Assembly: GCF_050624435.1 (NCBI RefSeq)
Contig: NC_134546.1
Coordinates: 18,375,001-18,439,000 of the forward strand
Reading direction: 5' to 3'
Source: Tenrec ecaudatus
Taxonomy: Eukaryota > Chordata > Mammalia > Afrosoricida > Tenrecidae
Length of the DNA: 64,000 bases
The notes under the pieces: model-generated
What the model saw: only the letters and a program-made list of their open reading frames with translations
Database searches by the model: none
Told to the model about the DNA's origin: nothing
In this document: piece by piece, positions 33,950-45,345 of the stretch
Layout of the letters: the number at the start of each line of letters is the position of its first letter
How positions within the stretch are numbered: position 1 is the stretch's first letter
Made by a program: the position numbers and the translations under genes

Positions 33950-36900
33950 AAGATTACATCACAGAGTCCACAGCTGGATGTAGTAACTCTGAATATCAAT
34001 GACAGAGACTTGTGGACTGACTTAGAAAACACAAGTCATCAATCTGCTGCCTATAAGAGACACATCTCATGCTTGCAGACAAAAATAGGCAGAGGATAAA
34101 AAGCTGGAGAAAAATATACCAAGCCATTGCAATCCTAATCTCTGATAAAATTGACCTTAAGGTACAAGCCATAACATGATCCCAATTCTACCTTACAAAT
34201 CTGGCTAGACCAGAGGATGTATACTGGTACAGATAGGAACTGGAAACACAGGGAAGCCAGGACAGATGGTTCCTTTAGGACCAGTGCTGAGAGTGACAAT
34301 ACAGGGAGGGTAGAGGAAGGGTGGGGTGGAAAGGGGGAACCTATCAAAATGATCTACATATAACCCCCTCCCTTTGGATGAACAACAGAAAAGTGGGTGA
34401 AGGGAGACATCGGACAGTGTAAGATGTGGAAAACAATAATTTATAAATTATCAGGGGTTCATGAAGGAGGGGGTAGTGGGGAGGGAGAGGAAAAAATGAG
34501 GAGCTGATACCAAGGGCTCAAGTAGAAAGAAAATGTTTTGAGAATGATGATGGCAATAAATGTACATATGTGCTTGGCACAATGGATGGATGTATGGATT
34601 TTTAAAATCATTTTATTAGGGGCTCATACAACTCTTATCACAATCCATACATACATCCATTGTGTAAAGCACATCTGTACATTCATTGCCCTCATCATTC
34701 TCAAAATATTTGCTCTTCACTTAAGCCCCCTGGCATCAGGTCCTCATTTTTTCCCCTCCCTCATGAGCCTTGATAATTTATACATTATTATTTTGCCCTG
34801 TCCGACATCTCCCTTCCTTCACCCCCTTTTCTGTTATCCATACCCCAGGGAGGAGGTCACATGTAGGTTCTTGTAATCGGTTCCCTCTTTCCAACCCACT
34901 CCCCCTTGACCCTCCCAATGGATGTATGGATTTTGATAAGAGTTGTACGAGCTCCCAATAAAAAGAATAAATAAATAAGTAATCACAGGCTCAGCAATCA
35001 TAGTAGGTGACTTTAATACACCATTCTCTGAGAAAGACAGGTCACAGGGAAAGAAGCTCAACAAGGAAGTTACAGAACTAAACTCTACAATTAGATGACT
35101 TGACCTGATAGACATTTTCAGAGCTCTCCACCCAAATGCAAAAAAAAAAAAAAAATCACATTCTTTCCAAGTCCACCTGGCATATACTCAAAGATACACC
35201 ACAAGTTGAGCCTGTGCAAATTGAAGCACATAGAGATCACTGAGACTTCTATCTCAGACTACTATGTCATAAGACTGACCACTATGTCATAAGACTGGAA
35301 ATCAACAAAAGGATGATTAAGAAAACATGGGGAAACCATTGGAGGATGAATTACTCTCTACTGCAAAATGAGTGGGCCCTGGCCCAGATCAGAGATGAAA
35401 TTAGGAAGCTTTTAGAAACACAAGAATGAGAATATGACGTACCAAAATCTTTGGGATGCAGCAAAAACAGTTATCAGAGGAAGTTTGTTAGCAATAAATG
35501 CACATATGAAAAATGAAGAGAGATTTAAGATTGACATGCTGACACAAAACCTCCAGCAATTAGAGTGGAGTCAACAGAACATCCTGCTAATAGCAAAAGA
35601 AAAGAAATAAGAAAAAATCAGGGATGAGATACAGGAGAGAGAAAAATCAATATAGCTAAAAGCTGGTTCCTTGAAAGGATTAACAAAATCCATAGCCTGT
35701 TGGCAAACCTAACCAAAGAAAGGAAGGAATAGATTTCAATAACCAGGATGAGGGATGAAACACTCTAATGGAATTAAAAGGCTAATTTCACAGTACTATG
35801 AATACCTGTACTCCAATGAATTCAGCAATGTGGACGACATGGACAAATACTTGGAAAAACAATCCCTCCCCAGTTTAGCCCAGATGGACATCACGAACCT
35901 CAACATATCCATAGCAATAGAGTAAATAGACACGTTTATAAAGGAATTACAAACAAAAAAATCTCCCAGGCCAGATGGCTTCACCAGAGAATTTTACCAA
36001 GCAATCAGGGAACCACTGACACCAATCCTACACAAACTCTTCCAGAGCATAGAAAAAGATGGCAAATTCCCAAAGTCTTTCTATGAAGTCATTATAATAA
36101 CACTGATACTTAAAGTGAGCACAAGGATCCCACAAGAATTGAGAACTACAGACTGATATCTCTAATGAAAATCAATGCAAAAATCCTTAACAAAATACTG
36201 ACCAATAGAATACAAAAGTATATAAAATGAATTATTCACCATGAGGAAGTGGAATTCATTCCAGGGATGCAGGGATGGTTCAACACCTGAAAGGATATCA
36301 GCATTATCACCACATTGACATGAAAAAAAAAGATAAGAACCACATGATAATATTGATAAGACACAGAAAAACTATTCAACATCCAAAACCCATTAATGTT
36401 TAAGACACTCAAAAAGAGAAATGGAAGTAAAATTCCTCAATATAATGCAATCTATATATGAAAAATCAATAGCCAATGTGATAGTCCATGGAGAAAAGAC
36501 TAAAACAATCCCACTGAAAAAGGGGACTAGACAAGGATGCCCCTTGTCCCCATTTTTATTTGACATTGTACTGGAGGTCGTAGCTATCAACATAAGGCAA
36601 AGGAAAGACATCAGAGGTATTTGGGGAAAGAAGAGGTAAAACTATAGTTATTCGCAGATGATATGATTCTATATATGGAAAACCCCAAAAGTGCCACAAG
36701 AGGAGAGCTAGAAGCAATAGAGGAATATGGCAGAGTGGCAGGATACAAGATCAACAAACAGAAGTCTATTGGACTGCTATTGGATGAGACCATAGAAGAG
36801 ATTAAAAAGGTAGTACCCTTCACAATACTCAAGCACAAATTGAAATATCTAAGGATATACCTAACCAAAAAAACCAAAAGATTTTTACAAGGAAAACTAC

Positions 36901-38330
36901 AGAACACGACTACAAGAAATCAAAAGTTACCTCTAAAATGGAAGAATATGCCATGCTCATGGATTGGAAGACTTAACATAATAAAGATGTCAGTCCTACC
37001 GCTATCCGGATACAAATACCAAGATCTTTCCTCAAAGAAGTGGAAAAGCTGACTACCAACTCCATATAGAAAGGGAAGAAGCCCAAAATTAGCAGATAAT
37101 TCCTCAAGAAGAAGAACAAACTGGGAGGGCTTGCTTTACCTGATTTTAGCACTTATTATCCATCCACAGTGGTCAAAACTGTATGGTACTGGTATAATGA
37201 CAGATATGCAGACCAAGGGGAAAGAACTGAAAACCCAGAAATGAAATCATCAGCATACAGACAACTGATCTTTGATATGGGCCCCCAAAATATCAAATGG
37301 GAAGTAGATGCCCTATTCTTCAAGTGGTGCTGGAAAATAATATCTACCTGCAGAGAAATGAAGCAAGACCTTTACCTCACTGCACAAGAATAAACTCAAG
37401 GTTGATCACAGACCTCAAGGCAAAATCCCAAACTATTAGGGCCATTAATAAGGGAATTGGGACAAACCTAAGAACTTTGGTGCAGGGACTACATAAGCTA
37501 TCAGAAATGGGGAAGAACACAAACACAGAAGAAGCACAAATTGACAAGTAGGATATGCCTAAGATAAAATATCTGTATACATCAAAAGAATTCCACATGA
37601 GAGTAATAAGAAACCCCACAGAATGGTAAAACATCTTTAGCAATGACATATCAGACAAAGGTGTTATTACTGAAATCTACTAAAATACTCTGCTAGCCTA
37701 CAATAATAATAATAATTAAGCCCACTGAGGAAGGGGGTAAAGGATCTGAACAGAAGTTTCAAAAGGGCAGAAATCCTAACGGCCAATAAACATATGAGAA
37801 AATGTTCCTGATCACTAGCCATAAGGGAAATGCAAATTAAATCAACTATAATATACCACCTAACACCCTCAAAGATAAAGATAGCCCAATTAAAAAAAAA
37901 GAAAGTAACAAGTGTTGAAGAGGTTGTGGTGAGATAGGAACTCTCGTCCACTGCTGGTGGACCTGTAGGTATGTACAGCCATTTTGGAAATTGATTTGAT
38001 GATACCTAAAACAAATGGAAACCGAGCTACCATATGACCCATCCCTCTATGGGGCATATAACCAGAAGAGGTAAGAAACAGACCACAGCCAGACATCTGC
38101 ACCCCAATGTTTATCACAGCACAGTTCACAATTGCAAAGATTTGGAAACAACCTAAATTTTCATCAACAGACAAATGGACTATAAACTGGTATATAGATA
38201 CAATGGAATACTACACATCCCTAAAAGCACCGATGAATGTATGAAGCATATCATTGCATGGGAAGAGTTGGAAGAAATTATGCTAAGTGAGGTAAGCCAA
38301 GCACAGAAGGATGAGTCCACTGAGGTAAAC
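33950..38330 (+). pseudogene. L1 ORF2 remnant (endonuclease and reverse transcriptase)
   Basis: The N-terminal endonuclease starts with 'VVTLNIND' (about 33979; family 'TLNVNGLN') and continues to 'ILISDKIDLK' (34132-34161). It resumes after an insertion at 'IIVGDFNTPFSEKDRSQGKK' (about 34997-35056). RT block 'GTRQGCPLSPFLFDIVLEV' lies in the frame 36421-36639, and the catalytic box FADD (usually FADD or YADD) at 36651-36662 is in another frame. The C-terminal region runs to about 38330. At least one frameshift sits between these RT blocks and many stops occur elsewhere. About 80 codons between the two endonuclease pieces are missing. Enzymatically dead. Confidence 0.85.
34170..34979 (+). mobile_element. 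L1 3' end inside ORF2, itself carrying a nested antisense L1
   Basis: 34170-34602 and 34935-34979 are sense-strand L1 3' UTR, ending 'ctcccaataaaaagaataaa'. Between them 34603-34919 is an antisense L1 3' end. The flanking ggatgtatggatttt occurs at 34588-34602 and 34920-34934, so the antisense piece is a separate insertion with its own TSD and not a twin-priming inversion. That makes L1 in L1 in L1. Confidence 0.85.
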
Positions 38331-38481
38331 TTAAAAAGCACTAGGGGAAAAGCCACTAGATGCATAAATTCCCAGAGTGAGCAAGGCCCATGCACTCTGC
38401 CAGGGTCAGACCCAGCCCTGGGATGCATATGGCAGCCAACTAAAAAGGAGAGGGAAAGGGGAAAGAAAAGAGGACATGAGT

Positions 38482-38672
38482 GGAGGGAGGAGGGGAAAAA
38501 AAAAGAGGACCTGATGCAAGGGGCTTAAGTGGAGAGCAAATGCCTTGAGAATGATTGGGGCAGGGAATGTATGGATGTGCTTTATACAGTTGATGTATGT
38601 ATATGTGTGGATTGTGGTAAGAGTTGTATGAGTCCCTAATAAAATGTAAAAGAAGAAAAGAGAGAAAAAAAA
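38482..38672 (+). mobile_element. Short L1 3' end with 20-bp TSD in the L1 3' UTR
   Basis: Flanks repeat aaagaaaagaggacatgagt at 38462-38481 and 38673-38692. The insert is 191 bp. It ends 'ctaataaaatgtaaaagaag', the same tail type as the first monomer of the dimeric copies. Confidence 0.88.
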
Positions 38673-39879
38673 AAAGAAAAGAGGACATGAGTAGTGGGGG
38701 AACAGGGCATTAACCCACTTATGTCTCCATAAGTAAGGGAGAAAGAAGGATCAGACTTCACCCTGATATACCAAGTCATGAGCAGTGAACTAATAGAGAG
38801 GTCTGTGGGGCTGGCCCCAAGCCCAGCTATGTGGACCCCCTCCCCAGAAGATTGCACTACAGAGGACAGCTCTGAAGACACAGCCTGGGAAGAGTGGCCA
38901 GTCTGCCCAGACCACATGAGAACAAACTAAGAGGCAAAGAGAGAATGAGATAGAGCGGACAGCATCCTGGCCCACCAAACCCTGAGGCTCACCTTCCTAA
39001 CACAATTGCTGAAGTCAAAATGGGTGCATAAAAAAATGTGGTGAAGATAGCTGATGGTGCCCAGCTATTACAAGATATAGCATCTGGGGTCTGAAAGGCT
39101 TGACGTCAAATAAGTGGCCATTTAGCAGGGAAGCAACAAAGCCCACCAGCCTGTGTGATCATGAGGTGTCAAAGGAATCAAGTATCAGGCATCAGAAGAC
39201 CCCAAACAAACAATAATATCGATGTGAACAAGGGGGGTCGGAGTTGAGACCCAAAGTTCACCTGTAGACAATTGGATATCTCCTCACTGAAAGGTCACAA
39301 GGAAGGGACAAGCCAGACAGGGTGCAGTATAGCACCAATGAAACACACAACATTCCTCTAGTTCTTTAATGCTTCCTCCCCTCTCCTATCATGACCCCAG
39401 TTCTACTTTATAATTCTAAATCTGGCTAGACTGGAGCATGTACACTGGTACAGATAAGAGCTCTCGGTACACAGAATCCAGAACAGATAAACCACTGAGG
39501 AACAATAATGGAAGTAGTAATCCTTGAGGGTAGGAGGAAGGTGGGGGAGAGAAGGAGATGAAAGGGGGAACCGATTACAATGATCGACATATAACCCACC
39601 CCGCCCCCCACCCCCAACTCCGGGGAATGAATAACAGAAACATGGGTGAAGGAAGACAGTGAATGATGTAAGATGTGAAGATCATAATAATTTATAATTT
39701 ATCAAGGGATCACAAGGGTGGGAGAGGGAGGGAAAAAAGAGGAGCTGATACCACGGGCCTAAGTAGAAAATGTTTTAAGAATAATGATGGCAACATATGT
39801 ACAAATGCTCTTGATGTATGCATTGTTATAAGAGTTGTAAGAGACCCCAATAAAATTATATATATAATCTTCCAACCCA

Positions 39880-40805
39880 CTTGCGATTGAGCTAATTCTG
39901 CCGCATAATGACCCTATATCATGTTTTTGAGGTTGTAAATCTTTTTTAAAAATCATTTTATTGGGGACTCGTACAATTCTTATCACAATCCATACATACA
40001 TCCATTGTGTCAAGCACATATGTACATTTGTTGCCATCATCATTCTCAAAACATTTGCTTTCTATTTGAGCCCTTAATATCGGCTGCTCATTTTCCCCCT
40101 CCCTCCCCACTCCCCCCTACCTCATGAACCCTTCATAATTCATAAATTATTATTTTGTCATATGTTACACTGTCTGACGTCTCCTCCCATCCTCTTCTCT
40201 GCGGTCCATCCCTCAGGGAGGAGGCTGTACATAGATTCTTGTAATCAGTTCCCCCTTTCTACTCCACATTCCCTCCACCCTCCAGGCATCGCCACTCTCA
40301 CCACTGATCCTGAAGGAGTCATCTGTCCTGGATTCCCTGTGTTTCCAGTTGCTATCTGTATCAATGTACAGCCTCTGGTCTAGCCAGATTTGTAAGGTAG
40401 AATTGAGATCATGATGGTGGGGGGGAGGAAGCACTTAAGAACTAGAGGAAAGTTATATGGTTCATCGTTGCTACCCTGAACCCTGACTGGCTCATCTCCT
40501 CCCCACAACCCTTCAGTAAGGGGTGTCTGGTTGGCTACCGATGGGCTTTGAGTCTCCACTCTGCACTCTCCCACATTTGCAATGATATGATTTTTGGTTC
40601 CTTGATGCTTGATACCTGATCCCTTTGACAGCTTGTGGTCACACAGGCTGGTGTGTTTCTTCCGTGTGGGCTCTGTTGTTCTGAACTAGATGGCCACTTG
40701 TTTATCTAGAGGCAGTAAATCTTTAAAGGAACACACTGTCTCATTTTTCTCCCACTGAGCTGCTGGTAGGTTTGAACTACTGACTTTGTGCTCAGTAAAG
40801 CGGGG
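39880..40805 (-). mobile_element. AfroSINE, antisense, split by an L1
   Basis: 39880-39944 and 40715-40805 join into one decayed antisense AfroSINE ('tgaggttgtaaatcttt' then 'aaaggaacacactgtctc' and 'cactgagctgctggtag'). Confidence 0.7.
39945..40714 (-). mobile_element. L1 3' end (770 bp), antisense, with TSD
   Basis: Antisense L1 3' UTR running from the complement of the A-tail to the complement of the 'gaagaaacacaccagcctg' region. Flanks repeat gtaaatcttt at 39935-39944 and 40715-40724. Confidence 0.85.
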
Positions 40806-40920
40806 TTTTCTATTACCTTAAAGAGTTATGGTCTTGGAAACTCACAGGGGCAGTTCTACCCTGTTCTATAGGGTCTCTGAGTTTGCTTCCACTTGATGGC
40901 ATAGTTTGGTTTTTATGGTT
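40806..40920 (+). mobile_element. AfroSINE 3' half
   Basis: It has 'gcagttctaccctgttcta' and the tail 'gtttgcttccacttgatgg'. The 5' half is missing. Confidence 0.7.
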
Positions 40921-40977
40921 TGGGGATCTAACATTTACCCCACAGCGCCACCTACCAACATATTAATGTATACTTAA

Positions 40978-41150
40978 CAACAACAACTCCAAAATTCATT
41001 GCCATCCAGTTGATGTCACAGCGATCCTCTAGGAATGGGTAGAACTGAGTACAACTGCTCATCTTTCTCTGGAAGAGTGGCTAGTGGTTTCAAACTGATG
41101 ATCTTGCATTTAGCAGCCCAGTTTGTAAGCACTAAGTCACCAGGACTTCT
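40978..41150 (-). mobile_element. AfroSINE, antisense
   Basis: A caacaacaac tail in complement orientation is followed by 'attgccatccagttgatg' and ends at the complement of the head ('aagtcaccagg'). Confidence 0.78.
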
Positions 41151-41264
41151 ATACATAACAAAAGCAAAGAGAAATAAACCTCAAAGTCTTGTTTTGGAAA
41201 TACAAGATATTTTTACTTTCCATAGTAATGATTAATTCATAGTGCTTAAAGGAAATTGTGATTA

Positions 41265-41844
41265 TTCTGGACACTCCCTTACTGAAGGGTTGTGGGGAGG
41301 AGATGAGCCAATCAGGGTGCAGGGTAGCAACGATGAAACATATAACTTTCCTCTAGTTCTTAAGTGCTTCCTCCCCTCCCACCCCCCCACTATCATGATC
41401 CCAATTCTACCTTACAAATCTGGCTAGATCAGAGGCTGTACATCGATACAGATAGCAACTGGAAACACAGGGAATCCAGGACAGATGACTCCTTCAGGAC
41501 CAGTGGTGAGAGTGGCGATACCTGGTGGATGGAGGGATTGTGGGTAAAAAGGGGGAACCAATTACAAGAAATCTACGTACAACCTTCTCCCTGGGGGATG
41601 GACTAACAGAGAAGTGGGTGAAGGCAGATGTCAGACAGTGTAACATATGACAAAATAATAATTTATGAATTATGAAGGGTTCATGAGGGAGGGGGGAAAA
41701 TGAGGAGCCGATATTAAAGGTTCAAGTAGAAAGCAAATGTTTTGAGAATGATGATGGCAACAAATGTACATATGTGCTTGACACAATGGATGTATGTATG
41801 GATTGTGATAAGAATTGTAAGAGCTCCAATAAAATGATTTTTTT
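41265..41844 (+). mobile_element. L1 3' end (580 bp) with TSD
   Basis: Sense L1 3' UTR ending 'ctccaataaaatgatttttt'. Flanks repeat aattgtgatta at 41254-41264 and 41845-41855. Confidence 0.87.
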
Positions 41845-42055
41845 AATTGTGATTAATAAATGGGTTAATATATCTGAAAAGGCTATTAAAATAGTAGGTG
41901 GTATTTTGAAGCATTTATATAATTAGGTATTATTTTTGTTAAATATTTTGGAAACATTTTAATTTTTAAATAAATATTCATTTACTTTTATAAACAGAAA
42001 GGAAAAATTAAAATAAATATAGTGAAATGGCAGGCAATAGGCATAAAATGCAAGG

Positions 42056-42515
42056 AGTTCTGGTAGCGTGATGGTTAAACACTCAGCTACTTTGTGGGAG
42101 AAAGATGTGGTAGCCTGCTTCTTTGCAGCCGGGGAAACTCTTGGAAACCTTATGGGGGGCAACTCTACGACATCCTATGCTATAGAGCAGGGGTGTCAAA
42201 CTGGCAGCCTGTGGGCCGCCTGCAGCCCTCAAGGTAATTTTTTGTTGCCCATGAAGCGCTGAAATAAAATGTAATGAGAAAAATTTGTTATGAAGAAAAT
42301 AGCGCTTAGGGGAAATTGAGGCAATACCGCAGGCGCTATTTTCCCCTAAGCGCTATTTTCTTCCTAACATTTTTTTCTATTTTCATTTTATTTGTTTCGT
42401 GGGCCACCAAAAAATTACCTCGGGGGGCCGCAAGTGGCCCACAGGCCACCAGTTTGACAGTCCTGCTATAGAGTCACTGTGAGTTAGAATCAACTACGGC
42501 GATGGGTTTTGGGTT
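42056..42515 (+). mobile_element. AfroSINE split by a hAT MITE
   Basis: The head and body are at 42056-42187 and the tail at 42474-42515 ('gagttagaatcaactacgg'). They are continuous once the hAT element and one TSD copy are removed. Confidence 0.85.
42188..42465. mobile_element. Nonautonomous hAT (Charlie-like) with internal hairpin, exact 8-bp TSD
   Basis: The ends are 'caggggtgtcaaactggc' and 'gccaccagtttgacagtcctg' in inverted orientation. The TSD ctatagag is exact at 42180-42187 and 42466-42473. Inside, the arm 'gaaaatagcgcttaggggaa' and its complement form a perfect hairpin of about 21 bp (arms around 42297-42317 and 42342-42362). No coding frame. Confidence 0.88.
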
Positions 42516-42688
42516 TTAGGTACAAAATGTTTAAGCATTTTAAATGTGAATGAAAAGTTAAAAATAAATGAAAACCTTGAAGATTCATATTGGAAAAAAG
42601 ATGGTTGATAGGGAAAGGTTGATAATTCTGATGCCGCAGACAGAAGAGAATTGGAAACTAGAATGATAAGTAAATGTTTACCACAGGC

Positions 42689-42865
42689 CAGGAGCTCTGG
42701 TGGAACAATGACTTAAACACAGGACGGTTATCTTCAAGGTTGGAGGTTCAAATTAAACCCCATCAGGCTGTTTTTGTAAAAATAAACAATCTCAAAAACC
42801 CTGTGGAGCAGTCTACCCTATAGAGTCACTCTGATTTACTATGCTGATATGCTATCTGATTTGGA
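42689..42865 (+). mobile_element. AfroSINE, decayed
   Basis: The head 'aggagctctggtggaacaat', the B-box-like 'gttggaggttcaaatt' and 'tatagagtcactctgattta' identify it. Confidence 0.75.
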
Positions 42866-43184
42866 ATCTACTGCATATCTATAGTTTTCATGTGACCATA
42901 GGCCAGGCATTCCAATTGTTAAAATTCATAGGGAAAAGAGGTGAAACTGGGAAAGAAGTGGAACATCCTTCCCTTTGAAATGAGAAGATTTATCACCTCC
43001 AACTCCCTTAAATTGTGTTAAATCTGATAGAAAGATACTTAAAAAAACAACAAAAACCCACACCCAAAGGTCAGCTTTCATCAGATTTCTAGAAAAGGGA
43101 TTTGAGTGCTTTCTTTGAAAGGTAAAAGAATTTAGGGAAGATGAAAGGTTGGTTTTAAAAATAATTTTAGATGAAAAAAATGAG

Positions 43185-43350
43185 CCAGTTTCTGCAAGTT
43201 CTCAACTGGGGCTCATGATGACCCCGCATGACAGAGTAGAACTGCATCCAGATTGCCCTGGGCCAGTCTTTCTCCTGGGAGTTGATATAGTGTTTCTCCT
43301 TGGGAACCACGGATGGGTTCCAAAAGGTTAGCAGGCAAAATGCTTAACTG
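43185..43350 (-). mobile_element. Probable AfroSINE, antisense, badly decayed
   Basis: Only short words are preserved, such as 'gacagagtagaactgc' and 'tttctcctgggag'. Confidence 0.45.
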
Positions 43351-44099
43351 CTTATGTCAACAGAGTTCCTTTGAAGTAGGATTAGATTCTCTTTAGGGAC
43401 ATTGCCAAATTCGAGTGATTGGCTCATCTTGCCCCTCCCTTACACTGGTAAACTCTCAGGGCAGATTGAGTTTCTATCTTTCAGGCTCCAGCTCCGTTTA
43501 GAGTTTCTTCGGACCAGTGACATTAGCTGTGGATCACTACCTACCATCCATTCTTTCCACTTCCTTCAACCTAAATGCTTTCCAAACATCTCAAAAAATC
43601 TTTAATTTTACTAGTCCAGATTCTAGATCTGACTGCCTTCCCACTAACTTTCGATAATTTAGTGCTTTCTGATTCAGGGTTTTTTTTGTTGTTAGTCATG
43701 CGTTCTTATAGTTTGTGGGGAAAAAAAAGGCTTACAACGTTTTTGAAAATTATTAATCCTATGCGATTATAAAGCATAATGGTTTTCAGTATTCACTTTT
43801 CTTTTCCTAAAACTTTCGGAGAAATTGGTTTGCCCGAACACAACATCATCCCTGAAGAAAGAAAGTGGGTGGGCGCTCCTCTCACGTTATTGCTCCTTTT
43901 GTCTTTGGCTCGGATTAAAGTGTCATGGCGTCTTCAAGAAAAGGGGGCGAGCTTTGTCTGGCACAGTCATCGGTGGCTCCGGGCTGGGTGGAGCAGTGGA
44001 CAGAGGGAGGAAAAGGGGCCCCAGGTGGGATGGAAAAGGCCGGACCCTCCAAGAGGTCTCCGCCGGACGGGCTCCATGGGAGCGAGGCCCGACTGAAAC
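43351..44099. other. NRBP1-upstream sequence, no gene seen
   Basis: Apparently unique sequence leading into the CpG island. No exon or repeat is recognised. Confidence 0.4.
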
Positions 44100-44224
44100 T
44101 CCCAGCGACAGACCGTGCAACGGGGCACCGCCCACCCCTGTCCTTGTCCAATGAAAACCTCAGAAAGCGAGGCACCGCCCATCTGTTGGTCAGGACGCCG
44201 CGAGGGCGGGGCCCGCAGTTCGGT

Positions 44225-44321
44225 TGCGCTGTGGAGCGCAGCTGTGAGGGAGTCGCTGTGATCCGGGCCCCGGAACCCGAGCTTGAGCTGAAGCGCAGGC
44301 TGCGGAGAGTGGAGTCCGGAG
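44225..44321 (+). other. NRBP1: NRBP1 noncoding first exon (start approximate)
   Basis: The donor 'ccggag|gtgagc' at 44321/44322 lies just downstream of the GC boxes. The exon would splice to 47666. The start is guessed from promoter elements and the exon itself has no coding evidence. Confidence 0.55.
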
Positions 44322-44888
44322 GTGAGCGCAGAAGAGAACGAGGGGTTCGGGTGGGAAGTCAGCGAGCGGACGGTCGGATCGGCTCTTCGGAGCCCCGGGA
44401 CGTTGGACCCCGCCAGGCCGGTCCCTGAGGGCGGCCTTGCTCCCTCGGGAGCCTGGGCCGGGCCCGCCTGAGCTGAGGGCCCGCTTCTGCCTCAGAGTCC
44501 CTGGCCGGCCCTCCCCAACCTCTCGAGTGTGGCGGCGGCCCGGAATTGTGCCCGCGCGGGTCGTGGGGGGCCGTAGCGTTCGCTTGGAACTCTGGCTGGC
44601 GAGAGGCGGGGCCGCGCGGCGGGGGCGGGGCGGGGGCGGCCGTCAGGCGGCGGGCGCGGGCCTGCAGGCCTGCGGAAGCGCAGCGTCCGGGCCGGGCCCG
44701 AGGCTGCGGCGGGCGCGCTGCTGGCTGCGCGGGGGCGTGGCCTCCGCCCCTGACGGCGCCGCCCCCCAGCGGCCTTTGCTGAGGTGGCCGCCGCGCACCC
44801 CGCGCCTGCGAGGAGGGCCGGCGCGCCCTCCCAGCCCCTTGGGCAGGGCGACCTGTTGGAATGTGAAATTCCAAGGGCCTCTTCCTCT

Positions 44889-44937
44889 CCCGAGCGGACA
44901 GTCCCGCAGGGGTCGGCGCGAAGACTGTCCGCTCGGG
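44889..44937. repeat. Perfect 15-bp inverted repeat in the CpG island
   Basis: The arms cccgagcggacagtc (44889-44903) and gactgtccgctcggg (44923-44937) are exact complements around a 19-base loop. The stem is GC-rich and would be stable in the NRBP1 intron 1 transcript. Confidence 0.9.
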
Positions 44938-45345
44938 GTGAGGGCAGCCTGGGAGAGGCCCGCGGCCTGCCCGCCGGTGCGGGGGAGTCGGCACGCAGAG
45001 GGGGTTGCGTTTCAGCCAATGTAAAGGCTCCGAGTAAAACTCCGGGGCCCCCCCCTACTCGGCGGCGTGAACCTGCGGTGCACTTCGGGGTCGCTGGCGG
45101 CAGCCCGAAGATTCAGGGGCGCCAGTTCAGCAAACCGCGTCCGCGCGGTGCTTGGCCAGACCCCCAGAAAACCCCAAGCCCGGGGCTGGCAGCGGGTGCA
45201 GACTCACGGAGAGGCGACGGGGCACCGAGTGCGCAGTCGGGTCCCGAGCCCCGCGCGGAGGAGGGGGGTTCAAACTGCCCGCCCCAGCCCCCAGCCGGGC
45301 TCTTCGACCCCTGCGCCCCCGGGGTTCCGGGCCTGACGCTACTGT

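Larger units (their letters stand above)
32273..39868 (+). mobile_element. Near full-length decayed L1
   Basis: In order: a 5' UTR-like stretch (32273-32980); an ORF1 start with ATG at 32981 that stops after 26 codons (33059-33061); the decayed rest of ORF1 to about 33900; ORF2 (about 33950-38330); and a 3' UTR ending 'gaccccaataaaattatata' (39846-39865). Two L1 3' ends have inserted into it (34170-34979 and 38482-38672). The 3' UTR has only one copy of the ~235-bp unit (about 39020-39200), unlike the L1s at 7287-10055. Confidence 0.85.
44100..45345 (+). promoter_or_regulatory. NRBP1: CpG island promoter of NRBP1
   Basis: CpG density rises sharply at about 44,100 and stays high to about 45,340. 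Near the presumed start there are two near-identical GC boxes ('ggcaccgcccac' at 44124 and 'ggcaccgcccat' at 44171), a CCAAT box ('tccaatgaaa', 44147) and 'gagggcggggcc' (44203). No TATA box is visible, as usual for a broadly expressed gene. Long open frames here are GC-rich chance frames. Confidence 0.8.

Noticed and set aside
34603-34919. Twin-priming inversion within a single L1 insertion
   Set aside because: The antisense segment is flanked by a 15-bp duplication and begins with its own poly(A) complement, so it is an independent insertion.
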